Positions 8,575 through 17,107 of a DNA stretch of 64,000 bases are shown one piece after another; position 1 is the stretch's first letter; every line of letters begins with the position of its first letter. The notes below the pieces were generated by a model that worked only from the letters and a program-made list of their open reading frames with translations, made no database searches and was not told the DNA's origin. Source of the DNA: RHKX01 sp964641695 (GTDB lineage Bacteria; Actinomycetota; Thermoleophilia; Solirubrobacterales; 70-9); assembly GCA_964641695.1 (NCBI GenBank), contig CAZXKG010000003.1, positions 1 through 64,000 on the forward strand, written 5' to 3'. A program made the translations under genes and the position numbers.

Positions 8575-9051
8575 GTGTCACCGGACTCACCACAGCCGAC
8601 CGCCTCACCGGAGACATCAGAGGCGCTGGGCCCGCCGCTGATCGGCGCGCTGCTTCGCCTGCCGCTGGAGGTCGTCCAGGCGCGGATGCTCGCGGCGCTG
8701 CACGACCGCGGCTTCACCGACCTGGTGCCCGCGCACCTCGTGATCATGCGCTACCCCGGACCGCAGGGCCGGCGGCCGGGTGAGATCGCAGCGGGCTCGG
8801 GCCAATCCAAGCAGGCTGCCAACTACCTGCTCGGCCAGCTCGAGCAGATGGGCTACCTCGAGCGGGGCGAGGATCCCGACGACCGGCGCTCCAAGCGCGT
8901 GAGCCTCACCTCTCGCGGCCTCGAGGCGGGGATGGTCATGCGCGAGGCGGTCGCCGACGTCGAGCAGGAGTGGGCGGTGCAGCTCGGTACCGAGGACTTC
9001 GAGCAGCTTCGCTCTCTGCTCACCCGCCTGACCGCGATCGTCCGACCGTAG
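8575..9051 (+). CDS. MarR-family transcriptional regulator
   Basis: A winged-helix regulator of about 158 aa: PLIGALLRLPLEVVQARMLAAL dimer helix, then recognition helix and wing (GEIAAGSGQSKQAANYLLGQLEQMGYLERGEDPDDRRSKRVSLTSRG). The EDPDDRR wing with its invariant Asp and Arg is diagnostic for MarR. The start is uncertain: GTG at 8575 lacks a clear ribosome-binding site, and a TTG at 8524 would place the start inside the divergent promoter. It probably represses the cupin/hydrolase operon. Confidence 0.82.
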   Translation: MSPDSPQPTASPETSEALGPPLIGALLRLPLEVVQARMLAALHDRGFTDLVPAHLVIMRYPGPQGRRPGEIAAGSGQSKQAANYLLGQLEQMGYLERGEDPDDRRSKRVSLTSRGLEAGMVMREAVADVEQEWAVQLGTEDFEQLRSLLTRLTAIVRP

Positions 9052-9166
9052 TAGCGACGCAGGAAACGCGATTCGGGAGACGATCAGCGCGGCCGGCGGG
9101 TGCGCTCCCGCCCGGTTCGAAGTGCCCAAGTGCTACCGGACCCACGAGTCCGCTTGTCCCTATGAT

Positions 9167-9184
9167 GCGGACCGATGAGTCCGC
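9167..9184. promoter_or_regulatory. 18-bp palindrome over the MFS start codon
   Basis: GCGGAC-CGATGA-GTCCGC is a perfect inverted repeat with 6-bp arms, and its centre contains the ATG of the transporter at 9175. Part of it (GAGTCCGCTT) is repeated directly just upstream. It could be the operator of the TetR regulator encoded at the end of this operon. Confidence 0.4.
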
Positions 9185-10662
9185 TTACCTCCCCCTCCCT
9201 CGCCGAGGATCCCATCCAGGCCCGTCCGCATCCGATGCGGAGCCTCCTCATCCTCGGTATCGCGGCCCTCTCGTTCGCCCTCGCCCAGACGACCCTGGTC
9301 CCGGCGCTGGCCCACCTCGCCGAGGAGTTCCACACCGACACGAGCGGCATCGCCTGGATCCTCACCGGCTACCTGATCGCGGCCGCCGTCTTCACCCCGA
9401 TCTTCGGACGCCTCGGCGACATGTTCGGCAAGCGTCGCCTGCTGGTCATCGCCCTGCTCGTCTTCGCCGCCGGCTCCGTGGTCTCGGCGCTCGGCAGCAG
9501 CCTCGAGACGGTCGTGATCGGCCGCGTCCTGCAGGGCGTCGGCGGCGGGATCTTCCCCCTCTGCTTCGGGATCATCCGCGACGAGTTCCCGCGCGAGAAG
9601 GTCTCGACCTCGATCGGCCTGATCTCCGCCACGGCCGGGATCGGTGGCGGTCTCGGGCTGATCCTCGGCGGCCTGATCCTCGACAACGCCTCCTACCACT
9701 GGATCTTCTGGCTCGGCGGCGCGATGGCTGTGCTCGCTGCCGTGGCCGCGGTCATCTGGGTGCCGGAGTCGCCCAACCGCCACCCGGCGAAGGTGGACAT
9801 CCGTGGCGCGCTCGTCCTCGCGATCGGCCTCTCGATCCCGATGTACGCGGTCTCCCAGGCGAACAACTGGGGCTGGGGCGACGTCCGCACGATCGGCCTC
9901 GTCGCCGTCGGCGTCGTCATCCTCGCCCTCTGGTTCCAGCTCCAACGCCGGACCGAATCGCCGCTCGCCGACGTCACCCTGCTGGCGAAGCCGGCCGTGG
10001 CGATGACGAACCTCGCCACCCTCTTCATCGGGTTCGGCATGTTCGGCTCGTTCATCCTGATCCCTCAGCTCGTCGAAGCGCCCGAAGCTGCCGGCTACGG
10101 CTTCGGGCTGTCGGCGACGCAGGCGGGGCTGGTGATGCTCCCGGCTGCCCTCTGCATGCTCGTCGCCGGCCCGGCGTCGGGGATGCTCGGCTCCAGGTAC
10201 GGGAACAAGCTGCCGCTGGCGCTTGGCGGCGTGGTCAGCGGGTTGGGCCTGGTCGGAGTGGGCCTCGACCACGGCGCGATCTCCCACGTCGTCTTCTGGA
10301 ACCTGATCTCGTCGGTCGGCGTCGGCCTCGCGTTCGCCGCGATGCCCAACCTGATCATGGAGACGGTCCCGATGGACCGGACCGGAGAGGCGACGGGCTT
10401 CAACGTCCTGATCCGCTCGGTCGGCTCCTCGCTGGGCTCGCAGCTGACGGCCTCGATCCTCACCGCCTCCGTCGTCACGGCGACCGGACTGCCGTCCGCA
10501 GACGGCTTCACGACGGCTTTCCTGGTCACGGCCGGCATCTCGTTGTTCGCCGGGGTCATGGCTACGCTGATCCCGAGCAGAGGGGGAGGCCACGTGGGGA
10601 TCGGCGAGGAGATCGGCGCCGCCTCGGTCCTCGGAGACCCCGCGTACTCGACGAACGAATGA
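9175..10662 (+). CDS. MFS transporter, DHA2 (EmrB/QacA) drug-exporter type
   Basis: A 495-aa polytopic membrane protein. The first helix is followed by LVPALAHLAEEFHTDTSGIAWILTGYLIAAAVFTP, then the MFS motif A GRLGDMFGKRR and the antiporter-type motif C region (GGGLGLILGGLI). About 14 hydrophobic helices fit the DHA2 subfamily, which exports drugs by proton antiport. The gene overlaps the downstream TetR gene by ATGA, a common pairing of pump and repressor. The exported compound cannot be told from the sequence. Confidence 0.88.
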   Translation: MSPLTSPSLAEDPIQARPHPMRSLLILGIAALSFALAQTTLVPALAHLAEEFHTDTSGIAWILTGYLIAAAVFTPIFGRLGDMFGKRRLLVIALLVFAAGSVVSALGSSLETVVIGRVLQGVGGGIFPLCFGIIRDEFPREKVSTSIGLISATAGIGGGLGLILGGLILDNASYHWIFWLGGAMAVLAAVAAVIWVPESPNRHPAKVDIRGALVLAIGLSIPMYAVSQANNWGWGDVRTIGLVAVGVVILALWFQLQRRTESPLADVTLLAKPAVAMTNLATLFIGFGMFGSFILIPQLVEAPEAAGYGFGLSATQAGLVMLPAALCMLVAGPASGMLGSRYGNKLPLALGGVVSGLGLVGVGLDHGAISHVVFWNLISSVGVGLAFAAMPNLIMETVPMDRTGEATGFNVLIRSVGSSLGSQLTASILTASVVTATGLPSADGFTTAFLVTAGISLFAGVMATLIPSRGGGHVGIGEEIGAASVLGDPAYSTNE

Positions 10663-11261
10663 CCCCGACCGAGCCCGTCCCACCACCCCCATCAGCACCT
10701 CCCGTCCCTGCGGATGGTCCGCGACGCGCCGACGCGGTTCGCAACCGCGAGCGCGTCATCGCGGCGGCGGAGGAGGTCTTCGCCGAGCGGGGAGTCGAGG
10801 CCGGCATCCCCGAGATCGCCGAGCGGGCCGGGGTCGGCAAGGGCACCGTCTACCGGAACTTCGCAAGCAAGGACGACCTGATCGCGGCGGTTCTGACCCG
10901 TCGCATCATGCGCTTCGACGAGGACGTCGAGGCTGGGCTGAAACGCGATGACCCGGGGCGGGCCGTGCGCGAGGTGCTCCAGCGCGCGGCGGCTCGGACC
11001 AACGCTCTCAGCTTCCCTGCCACGATCTACCTACCGGGAAAGCACCCCGACTTCGACAAGGCCAAGGCACGATCGAAGCGTAAGCTGGCGAAGCTCTTCG
11101 CGGCGGCGCAGGACGCGGGAGAGATCCGCTCCGACGCGACGATGGACGAGCTGTTCATCCTCTTCGGCGGAGCCTGCCGCTCGCTGACCGACGCGGGCGA
11201 GAAGGATCCGGATGTCTGGCGCCGACACACGGATCTGGTCGCCGACGCCTTCAGGCCGTAG
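10659..11261 (+). CDS. TetR-family regulator of the adjacent MFS pump
   Basis: A 200-aa regulator. A Pro-rich start is followed by TetR_N (RERVIAAAEEVFAERGVEAGIPEIAERAGVGKGTVYRNFASKDDL) and a C-terminal ligand domain of normal length, which ends with LFILFGGACRSLTDAGEKDP, like the AcrR-type C-terminal family often paired with exporters. The ATG overlaps the transporter stop codon, so the two are co-translated. It probably represses its own operon, perhaps at the palindrome over 9167-9184. Confidence 0.85.
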   Translation: MTPTEPVPPPPSAPPVPADGPRRADAVRNRERVIAAAEEVFAERGVEAGIPEIAERAGVGKGTVYRNFASKDDLIAAVLTRRIMRFDEDVEAGLKRDDPGRAVREVLQRAAARTNALSFPATIYLPGKHPDFDKAKARSKRKLAKLFAAAQDAGEIRSDATMDELFILFGGACRSLTDAGEKDPDVWRRHTDLVADAFRP

Positions 11262-11324
11262 AGGCGGCCCGCACCCTGCGTCCGAAGATCCTTCCCCCAC
11301 CGGAGCGTTCGCGCCGATCGAGGC

Positions 11325-12584
11325 TCAGCGCTTTCGGATCACCCTGAACTTCGCGGTCGCGACCTTGCCGGACCCCTCCTTCGTAATGGCCCGGACGCGG
11401 AACTTGTACTTGCCGGGACGCAGCTTGTAGGCCTTGGGAGAGCTGCAGCCCTTGAAGCGGGGCTTAGCGCGGGAGGCCTTCGCGATCGAGCACTGGAACT
11501 TCGCTCCCGCGGTCGGCGAGGCGAACCGGAAGGTCACCTTCGCCTTCTTCTTCTTCGTCTTCACCCGCTTGGCCGGAGCCTTCTTCAGCTTGACCACCGG
11601 GCGCTTGAGCACGGGTGGGTCGGGCACATCGGGGGCCTTCACACCGGTCACGACGGCGACCTGCTGCGGGGTGTCGAGCGTCACCCACAACGTGTTCCCG
11701 GGACCGGTGGCGATCTTCCGCGGACCGACGCCACCGCTGTCGGGGAAGCCGGAGAGGGTCGTCGTCGCGCCCTCGGGGGTGAGCCGCAGCAGATCGTTCC
11801 CCTGTGAGCGGGCGATCCAGTAGGCACCGTCCTGGCCGAAGACGACCCCGAACGGATCGGTGTTCTCGAGCTCGGTCGGCAAGGCGCTCCCGCCGGGCGT
11901 GATCCGACCCACCGTCTGCGGATCGCTGAGCGGGTTCGCGTAGGCGACCTGCCCGCCGAGGCCGGCGCCGACGTCCTGGGGCCCACCGCCGACCACGTAC
12001 TCGGCGACCACGGGGGTATCGGTGGCCGTCGCGCTGAGAACCCGCCCGCTGGAGTCGGCGATCCAGAGCAGGCCGTCCGTCCCGACGTCCATCCCACGAG
12101 CGCTCATCCCGAGGATCGTGTTGAGGTCGGCGCTTCCCTCGGGGTCGGTGGTCGTGAAGCTGACGAGGCTGTCGTCGCCCGCAACCCAGAGCTTGTCGTC
12201 GGGTCCGGTGGTGATCCCGCGGCCGTTGGCGAAGCCGGTGAGCGTGTAGGCCTCCGCCGCAGCCGGATCCCCGGGCGGGATCTTGATCACGCCGATCGTG
12301 GTCGATACCCAGAGGTTGTCGTCCGGCCCGACGGTGATCCCGTAGGCAGTGTTGGCGAGCGGGAACGGCGTGACCGTTCCATCAGGGGTGATCTGAGCAA
12401 CTCCGTTGGCACCCTCGCGCGTGACCCACATGTTCCCGTCCGGCCCCTGGACGATCTCGTTGTTGGACCCGACTCCGTCAGGGATGTCGTAGGAGCCCCC
12501 GACCTGTGGAGCGGCGGAGGCCGCGGAGGCGACGGCGAGCAGCCCGAGCAGCGCCGTCAGGAAGGTGGTCGATCCAATCCGCAT
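11325..12584 (-). CDS. Secreted NHL/virginiamycin-B-lyase-like beta-propeller protein
   Basis: A 419-aa protein with a clear signal peptide (TTFLTALLGLLAVASAASA). Repeated blades read GPDGNMWVT, GPDDNLWVS, GPDDKLWVA, GTDGLLWIAD and GPGNTLWVT, the pattern of NHL/Vgb propellers. The C-terminal ~100 residues form a Lys-rich linker and an Ig-like module with CSI...FKGCSSP and the end FRVRAI...ATAKFRV, frequent in exported proteins of this group. The ATG at 12584 is chosen over a GTG at 12617 because the signal peptide begins directly after it. The propeller fold is clear, but lyase activity is not shown. Confidence 0.78.
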   Translation of the reverse strand: MRIGSTTFLTALLGLLAVASAASAAPQVGGSYDIPDGVGSNNEIVQGPDGNMWVTREGANGVAQITPDGTVTPFPLANTAYGITVGPDDNLWVSTTIGVIKIPPGDPAAAEAYTLTGFANGRGITTGPDDKLWVAGDDSLVSFTTTDPEGSADLNTILGMSARGMDVGTDGLLWIADSSGRVLSATATDTPVVAEYVVGGGPQDVGAGLGGQVAYANPLSDPQTVGRITPGGSALPTELENTDPFGVVFGQDGAYWIARSQGNDLLRLTPEGATTTLSGFPDSGGVGPRKIATGPGNTLWVTLDTPQQVAVVTGVKAPDVPDPPVLKRPVVKLKKAPAKRVKTKKKKAKVTFRFASPTAGAKFQCSIAKASRAKPRFKGCSSPKAYKLRPGKYKFRVRAITKEGSGKVATAKFRVIRKR

Positions 12585-12665
12585 AGAGCCGCACCCTCTC
12601 AAAAGGCGCAGCGACACGTCAAGGCTCGACAGCCGTCGCCTGTTCCCCCGCCCGCGAACACCGCC

Positions 12666-12958
12666 TCAGATCGTGATCCCGAGCTCCGTGAGCCGCCGGT
12701 ACACCAGCGCTGCGGAGGACGCGCCGTCGCCCACGGCGCCGGCGACGCGCTTGGTCGAGCCGTACCGGACGTCGCCGGCGGCGAGGTGCTTGGTGGCGTG
12801 CTTGTTGAGGCTTTGATCGCAGCATCCGATCTGGCCGCAGATCTGGCACATCCTCAGATGCACCCAGCTGTCGCCCGGGGCGATGCATTGCGGACAACCG
12901 CGACCTCCCCTACCGGCTGCAGGAACTCGACCCGGTCGAGATGCGTGCACTGAGCCAT
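12666..12958 (-). pseudogene. Chimaeric relic: UBP-type zinc finger joined to a thioredoxin-reductase tail
   Basis: The frame from an ATG at 12958 begins MAQCTHLDRVEFLQPV, a normal start for small bacterial UBP zinc-finger proteins. The conserved core GCPQCIAPGDSWVHLRMCQICG and CCDQSLNKHATKH continues in another frame, so there is a frameshift near 12910. Directly after HATKH the sequence becomes AAGDVRYGSTKRVAGAVGDG, which is the C-terminal FAD-binding motif of thioredoxin-reductase-like enzymes and not the usual zinc-finger ending. The two families are often neighbours in actinobacteria, so an internal deletion fused them. I regard the locus as non-functional. Confidence 0.7.
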
Positions 12959-13020
12959 CGTCCGAGCATACGGCGGCAAACGCGTCCTCGAGAGACCAGA
13001 GCCGCCGCCGCGAACTCTTC

Positions 13021-13070
13021 GAGCTTTTCGACATTGCCTTCGTCTATCGAAGTCGATGTCGAAAAGCGCC
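13021..13070. repeat. Dispersed hairpin repeat, copy 1
   Basis: CTTTTCGACATTGCCTTCG (13024-13042) pairs with CGAAGTCGATGTCGAAAAG (13048-13066) around TCTAT with two mismatches. The ~50-bp unit recurs at 17361-17410 in the same orientation with two substitutions. It lies between the zinc-finger/TrxR relic and the 3' end of the S12 hydrolase gene. Confidence 0.7.
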
Positions 13071-13112
13071 CCAAGAGCTGACCGGCGTCAGGATCGTCGT
13101 CTTCAAGACGGA

Positions 13113-14447
13113 TCACGGACTGCAGTCCGGGGGAGTACCGATGCCGAAGCAGTTCGGCTCGAGCGCTTCGGCGAGGCTGAGTCCGAAGCCGAGGCGGCCG
13201 CCGAAGACCGTCATCGCGAGCGCCTGGAACATCGGTGGAGGCGTGATCGCGTTGATCTGCTTCATGCTCACGACCTGGATGCCGGTGCGCCGGGAAGGCG
13301 AGTACATCGCGGTCGACTCGTAGCCGGGCATGCTGCCCTGCAGCCCGATGAACCCACCCGACTTGTAGAGCCCGAGGCCGTACTTCCAGCGTCCGGGCCC
13401 GTCGTAGTTCCCGGGGAACACGATCGGGATGGCGTTCCGCGTCGCCTGCTTCTGCACCGACGGCTTCAGCAGCTCGCCGGTCGCCTGGGCGCGGGTGAAC
13501 ACGCGCATATCGGCGAGCGTGGAAACCATGCCACCGTGGGCCCAGAAGCACGACACCGGTGTCGCGGTTTCGTCATCGGCGACGATGGGCAACCTGGTCG
13601 GGTACGTGTTGCCGTAGCCGTGAGCGAGGGGTGAGCTGAGGCCGCCGTCGGTGATCGAGGTCGGAAGGTACGTTCGACGTAGGCCGAGCGGTTTCGTGAT
13701 CCGCTTCTCGATCGCCGTGCTGAGGACCTGGCCGGTGGCGAGCTCCACCACCCGGCCGAGGAGGTTGTATCCGTAGTTGTTGTAGTTCCACTCCGCTCCG
13801 GGTGGGGCTATCGGCGGCGCCTTCGCCTCGGCTGTGAGGAGGAACTCGGGGGTGCAGCCGGTGGCGAGCTTCTCCTGGACCGCCGGGAGGAGGAAACCGT
13901 CGCCGAGCCCGCTCGTGTGGTTGAGCAGCATCCGGATCGTGATCTCATCGCCGTTCGGCACACCCGCGATCCAGTCGGAGATGGGACCGTCGAGAGAGAC
14001 CTTCCCGTTGCCGACCAGTTGCAGGATGAGGGTGGCCGTAAACCCCTTCGTCAGGCTGGCGATCTTGAACTGCATCCGCCTGTCGAGCCGCTCCCCGGTC
14101 GCCAGATCGGCGACGCCCCTGGCCCTGACGAACCGCCCCTTCGGTCCCCAGACGTCGATCAGCACGCCGGGGGTGTGGTTCGTCTGCTTGAACTGGCGGA
14201 TCACCCGCCGCAGCTTGGCCTGCGTTCGCTTCGGAAGATGCCGCACCCCTTCCTGCGCTCGCTGCGGAAGAGCATCGGCGGCGGCGCGCGCGGAGGGGGA
14301 CGGGTTGGCGCTCGAGACGCTCGCCCCGAGGGTGAGCATGACCATCCCCAGCGCGGCAGCGACCAGCGCCAGGACGCCGACGCGCCCAGCCGGACTCCGG
14401 CCTGCGAGCCCTTCGACGGTGGGTTCTTGCTTCGACGTGGGGGGCAT
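13113..14447 (-). CDS. Secreted S12-type serine hydrolase (beta-lactamase / DD-peptidase fold)
   Basis: A 444-aa protein. A signal/anchor segment at 22-45 is followed by the class C fold: SLTK (nucleophile Ser131, Lys134), a YNN motif near Tyr222 (EWNYNNYGYNLLG), and WAHGG as the third motif. This covers esterases, D-aminopeptidases and AmpC-like enzymes, and the substrate is open. The ATG at 14447 is preceded by AGAGGAGATAGCA. It lies 86 bp behind a cupin gene on the same strand, the same arrangement as the cupin/alpha-beta-hydrolase pair at 6.4-8.5 kb. Confidence 0.87.
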   Translation of the reverse strand: MPPTSKQEPTVEGLAGRSPAGRVGVLALVAAALGMVMLTLGASVSSANPSPSARAAADALPQRAQEGVRHLPKRTQAKLRRVIRQFKQTNHTPGVLIDVWGPKGRFVRARGVADLATGERLDRRMQFKIASLTKGFTATLILQLVGNGKVSLDGPISDWIAGVPNGDEITIRMLLNHTSGLGDGFLLPAVQEKLATGCTPEFLLTAEAKAPPIAPPGAEWNYNNYGYNLLGRVVELATGQVLSTAIEKRITKPLGLRRTYLPTSITDGGLSSPLAHGYGNTYPTRLPIVADDETATPVSCFWAHGGMVSTLADMRVFTRAQATGELLKPSVQKQATRNAIPIVFPGNYDGPGRWKYGLGLYKSGGFIGLQGSMPGYESTAMYSPSRRTGIQVVSMKQINAITPPPMFQALAMTVFGGRLGFGLSLAEALEPNCFGIGTPPDCSP

Positions 14448-14533
14448 TGCTATCTCCTCTTGTTGGGTTGGATCTCCGGGACGGCGGGGGCCGGCCTCGA
14501 GAGGACGACTTCCGTGTTCGTTTGCGGTCCCGA

Positions 14534-15037
14534 TCACAGGTCCGCCAGCGTCGGCGGCGGGCCGACCACTTCACAGCCGTAGCTGGACATCCGGCGCGCC
14601 ATCTCGTCGATCGGCGGCATCACCTCGTGGGCGGGCTGCCCGTTGCCGGCGACCGGCAAGCCGCTCGAGACGAAGACCTCCTCGAGGCCGCCCGGACAGA
14701 GGGTCGTGAGGATGCGAGCTCGCTCGGAGGTCACGATGTAGGCGTGCGGGATGCCCCGAGGGGCGAAGGCGAAGTCGCCGGTGCTCAGGTCGATCCGCTC
14801 GCCGTCGACGAACAGGCTCAGATCACCGTCGAGCACGTAGAAGCTCTCATCCTCGTTGTGGTGAACGTGCGTCGGGGTAGCGGTCCCACGCGGATCGATC
14901 GCCTCGAACTGGGAGAAGCTGTCACCGGTCTCGGCGGCGCCGACCTTCACCGTCAACCGCCCGGTCTTCCACCAGACGTCGGCAAGGCCCTCTCCCGCGG
15001 CGACGCGAATCGGTTCGGTACTGGCGGTTCTGCTCAT
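14534..15037 (-). CDS. Cupin-domain protein (second cupin-hydrolase pair)
   Basis: A 167-aa cupin. The first motif is GTATPTHVHHNEDESFYVLDG (His-x-His-His...Glu) and the second G..HAYIV, after DFAFAPRG. This resembles small quercetinase-like cupins. The ATG at 15037 has GGAG six bases upstream. It is the promoter-proximal gene of a pair with the S12 hydrolase. It is only loosely similar to the cupin at 8038-8490, so the pairing, more than the cupin itself, is what is conserved. Confidence 0.8.
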   Translation of the reverse strand: MSRTASTEPIRVAAGEGLADVWWKTGRLTVKVGAAETGDSFSQFEAIDPRGTATPTHVHHNEDESFYVLDGDLSLFVDGERIDLSTGDFAFAPRGIPHAYIVTSERARILTTLCPGGLEEVFVSSGLPVAGNGQPAHEVMPPIDEMARRMSSYGCEVVGPPPTLADL

Positions 15038-15138
15038 GAGGCGCTCCGATCGGTTGGGGTCGGGTACTGCCAAGCGACCGTACGGGCACCGACCGGGAGC
15101 GTCTCCTAGAACCCCACCACGATCTCCCTACGAGATCC

Positions 15139-16569
15139 TTATCTGCCGGGCGGAGGCCCGTGAGCGGCGCTCATCGGGCCGCCGGTCGGCACCTCGCGCA
15201 AGCTCAGCGGCTGCGCGGGGCGCATCTCGAGCCGGCCGCGGCCGACGCGCTCCAGCTCGATGCCGCAGCCGGCGACCGCGAGCCGCTTGCGCAGGACGAG
15301 CAGCCTCGCTTCGAGGTTGTCGTTGCCTGCAGGGAGCCCGAGACTCTCGTCGAGCCGGAGCTCCCGGTTGGAGAAGTTGGTCCGCCCCGACGCGGCGAAC
15401 TGGTTGACCATGCTCCAGAGGATCCGGCCCGGCACGCCCTTGATCACGTACTCGTCGTCGACGAACACGCTGTCGTCCGCCTGGTAGTAGACGACCTTGA
15501 TCGCCCCTCCATCAGGGGTGGAGGCCGTCGACCTCGCGGGGTCGGGGTCGGGCACCGTCGTGCTCTCGGCGTCGGCGGTGCTCTCGCCGGGATCCTCCTG
15601 CAGGGTCGCCAGCGCGACGGCGAGATGGCCGCCGATCACGCGCAGCAGCCGCTCCTCGCCGGGTCCGAACTCGCCGGTGCGCTCGCTCTCGAGGTAGAGC
15701 ACCCCGGTGAGCTCGTTGCGCACGATCAGCGGGACCGCGGCGGCGCTGCGCACGGCCTCGAGGCCCGGGAGCGGGATCTCCGGCCCGACGTCGTCCCCGC
15801 CTTGCCTCGCCAGGGCTTCGCGGATCGCCGCTCTCATCCCCTGGCTGCGAGCCAGGCTCGACACGCACACGACTCGCTGCCGCTCGGCAGCGACCCCGAC
15901 AAGACCGGTCCCGACCGGGACCTCGGCGCCCGCCGACGAGCTCCGATACCCGTTGCTCGCGACGGCGAAGAGCCGCTCGCGGGTCACGTCGGCGCCGAGG
16001 AGGATCGACTGACGGAACCCGAACAGGTCCTCCAGCGCCTCGAGGCCGGCGCGGGTAGCGTCGTCGTAGGTGACGCATGCCGCGAGCCGTCGCACCAGCT
16101 CGTCCAGCAGGGGCAGCGGGTCAGGGGAGTGGCCGCCCTCGGAAGGCGACCGCGTCCCCTCGCCGAGAGCCGTGCAGGACATCACCTGGTGGATGTCGAC
16201 GCCGCGGAGACGGAACACCCCGGTCATGCCTGATTGAGAGGCGACCGCGTCGAGGTTCGCTTTGACCCGGTCGAAGGTGGATCCCTCGGTTTCGGTGTGC
16301 AGGAACCGCAGGTCGAGCACGAACTGGTCGACCGTCTCCGGGTCGACGAGGATCACCTGCGAGCGCGGATTGGCGTCGAGGTTCGCGCTCGTCTTGTTGA
16401 AGAACTGACGGGACAGCGCCACTCGCTCCGAATCGACGTAATGGACGATCGACAGCGTCGTGACGTTCGGGACGCCGTCGGCCGAGCACGTAGCGAGCCA
16501 AGCGGGGATGACTCCCTGCAGGCAGCGCGAGATCGATTCGAGCGGCACCGGTGCCGTTCCCGCGCTCAT
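15139..16569 (-). CDS. FMN split-barrel + GAF + C-terminal winged-helix-like protein
   Basis: A 476-aa protein with three parts. Residues ~1-130 resemble a pyridoxamine-phosphate-oxidase split barrel (PAWLATCSADGVPNVTTLSI, then LSRQFFNKTSANLDANPR). Residues ~165-325 are a GAF domain (RRLAACVTYDDATRAGLEALEDLFG ... GVLYLESERTGEFGPGEERLL). The last ~110 residues (VVYYQADDSVFVDDEYVIKGVPGRILW ... NDNLEARLLVLRKRL) look like a winged-helix output module. A flavin- or redox-sensing regulator is inferred. The ATG overlaps the stop of a second split-barrel gene as ATGA, so the two are co-expressed. Confidence 0.72.
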   Translation of the reverse strand: MSAGTAPVPLESISRCLQGVIPAWLATCSADGVPNVTTLSIVHYVDSERVALSRQFFNKTSANLDANPRSQVILVDPETVDQFVLDLRFLHTETEGSTFDRVKANLDAVASQSGMTGVFRLRGVDIHQVMSCTALGEGTRSPSEGGHSPDPLPLLDELVRRLAACVTYDDATRAGLEALEDLFGFRQSILLGADVTRERLFAVASNGYRSSSAGAEVPVGTGLVGVAAERQRVVCVSSLARSQGMRAAIREALARQGGDDVGPEIPLPGLEAVRSAAAVPLIVRNELTGVLYLESERTGEFGPGEERLLRVIGGHLAVALATLQEDPGESTADAESTTVPDPDPARSTASTPDGGAIKVVYYQADDSVFVDDEYVIKGVPGRILWSMVNQFAASGRTNFSNRELRLDESLGLPAGNDNLEARLLVLRKRLAVAGCGIELERVGRGRLEMRPAQPLSLREVPTGGPMSAAHGPPPGR

Positions 16570-17048
16570 AGCTGCCGGCCCGCGCCGGGACCGGGCGTCT
16601 GGTCGAAGACCTCCTCGACCGAGACCGTCACCGACAGGAACTGCGACGGCTCGAACATGCGTCGCGACTGATCGGCCCGCGGGGCGACCTTGGCCGCCTC
16701 CGCGGTGAACCCGGCCAGATGCTTCTCCGCACGCGCGAGAGCCTGCGCGTCGGGTGCCGCTACTCGCGTGACCACCCCCTTCACCTGTATCGCCGTGGCG
16801 ATCGTCGGCGGACTGAACGCGATCGCGATCGCCGATCGCTCCGTCAGATTCGCCCGCGTCGGCGAGCCCACGGGCGCCGTCACGCACAGCTCCAGTACGC
16901 GGCCCGAGGCCGACACCTCGGAGCCCCATCCCCGCGCGATGGCCGGAACCATCCCCTCGCTCCGAGTCGCGATCACCGCGGCAACCCCTCCGTGAATGAA
17001 GGTGACGAGATCAGGAGACAGCACCGGTTCGGCGCTCGGCTGCGGCAC
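16566..17048 (-). CDS. Pyridoxamine-5'-phosphate-oxidase-like FMN-binding protein
   Basis: A 160-aa single split-barrel protein: VTFIHGGVAAVIATRSEGMVPAIARGWG, then NLTERSAIAIAFSPPTIATAIQVKGV. Small proteins of this family bind FMN, F420 or haem and mostly remain uncharacterised. It begins with GTG at 17048 and overlaps the GAF-containing partner downstream by four bases. A two-component redox or ligand-sensing unit is plausible, though only the context supports it. Confidence 0.75.
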   Translation of the reverse strand: MPQPSAEPVLSPDLVTFIHGGVAAVIATRSEGMVPAIARGWGSEVSASGRVLELCVTAPVGSPTRANLTERSAIAIAFSPPTIATAIQVKGVVTRVAAPDAQALARAEKHLAGFTAEAAKVAPRADQSRRMFEPSQFLSVTVSVEEVFDQTPGPGAGRQL

Positions 17049-17107
17049 AGGGACACGCTACACAGCAGCGCCGGAGCCCGGCAACCTCGTGGGGTCGCCT
17101 GCCGTCC

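Noticed and set aside
12910..13551. Minus-strand frame overlapping the S12 hydrolase end and the zinc-finger relic
   Set aside because: It runs through the hairpin repeat and out of frame of two identified genes; only its end contains the displaced start of the zinc-finger relic.
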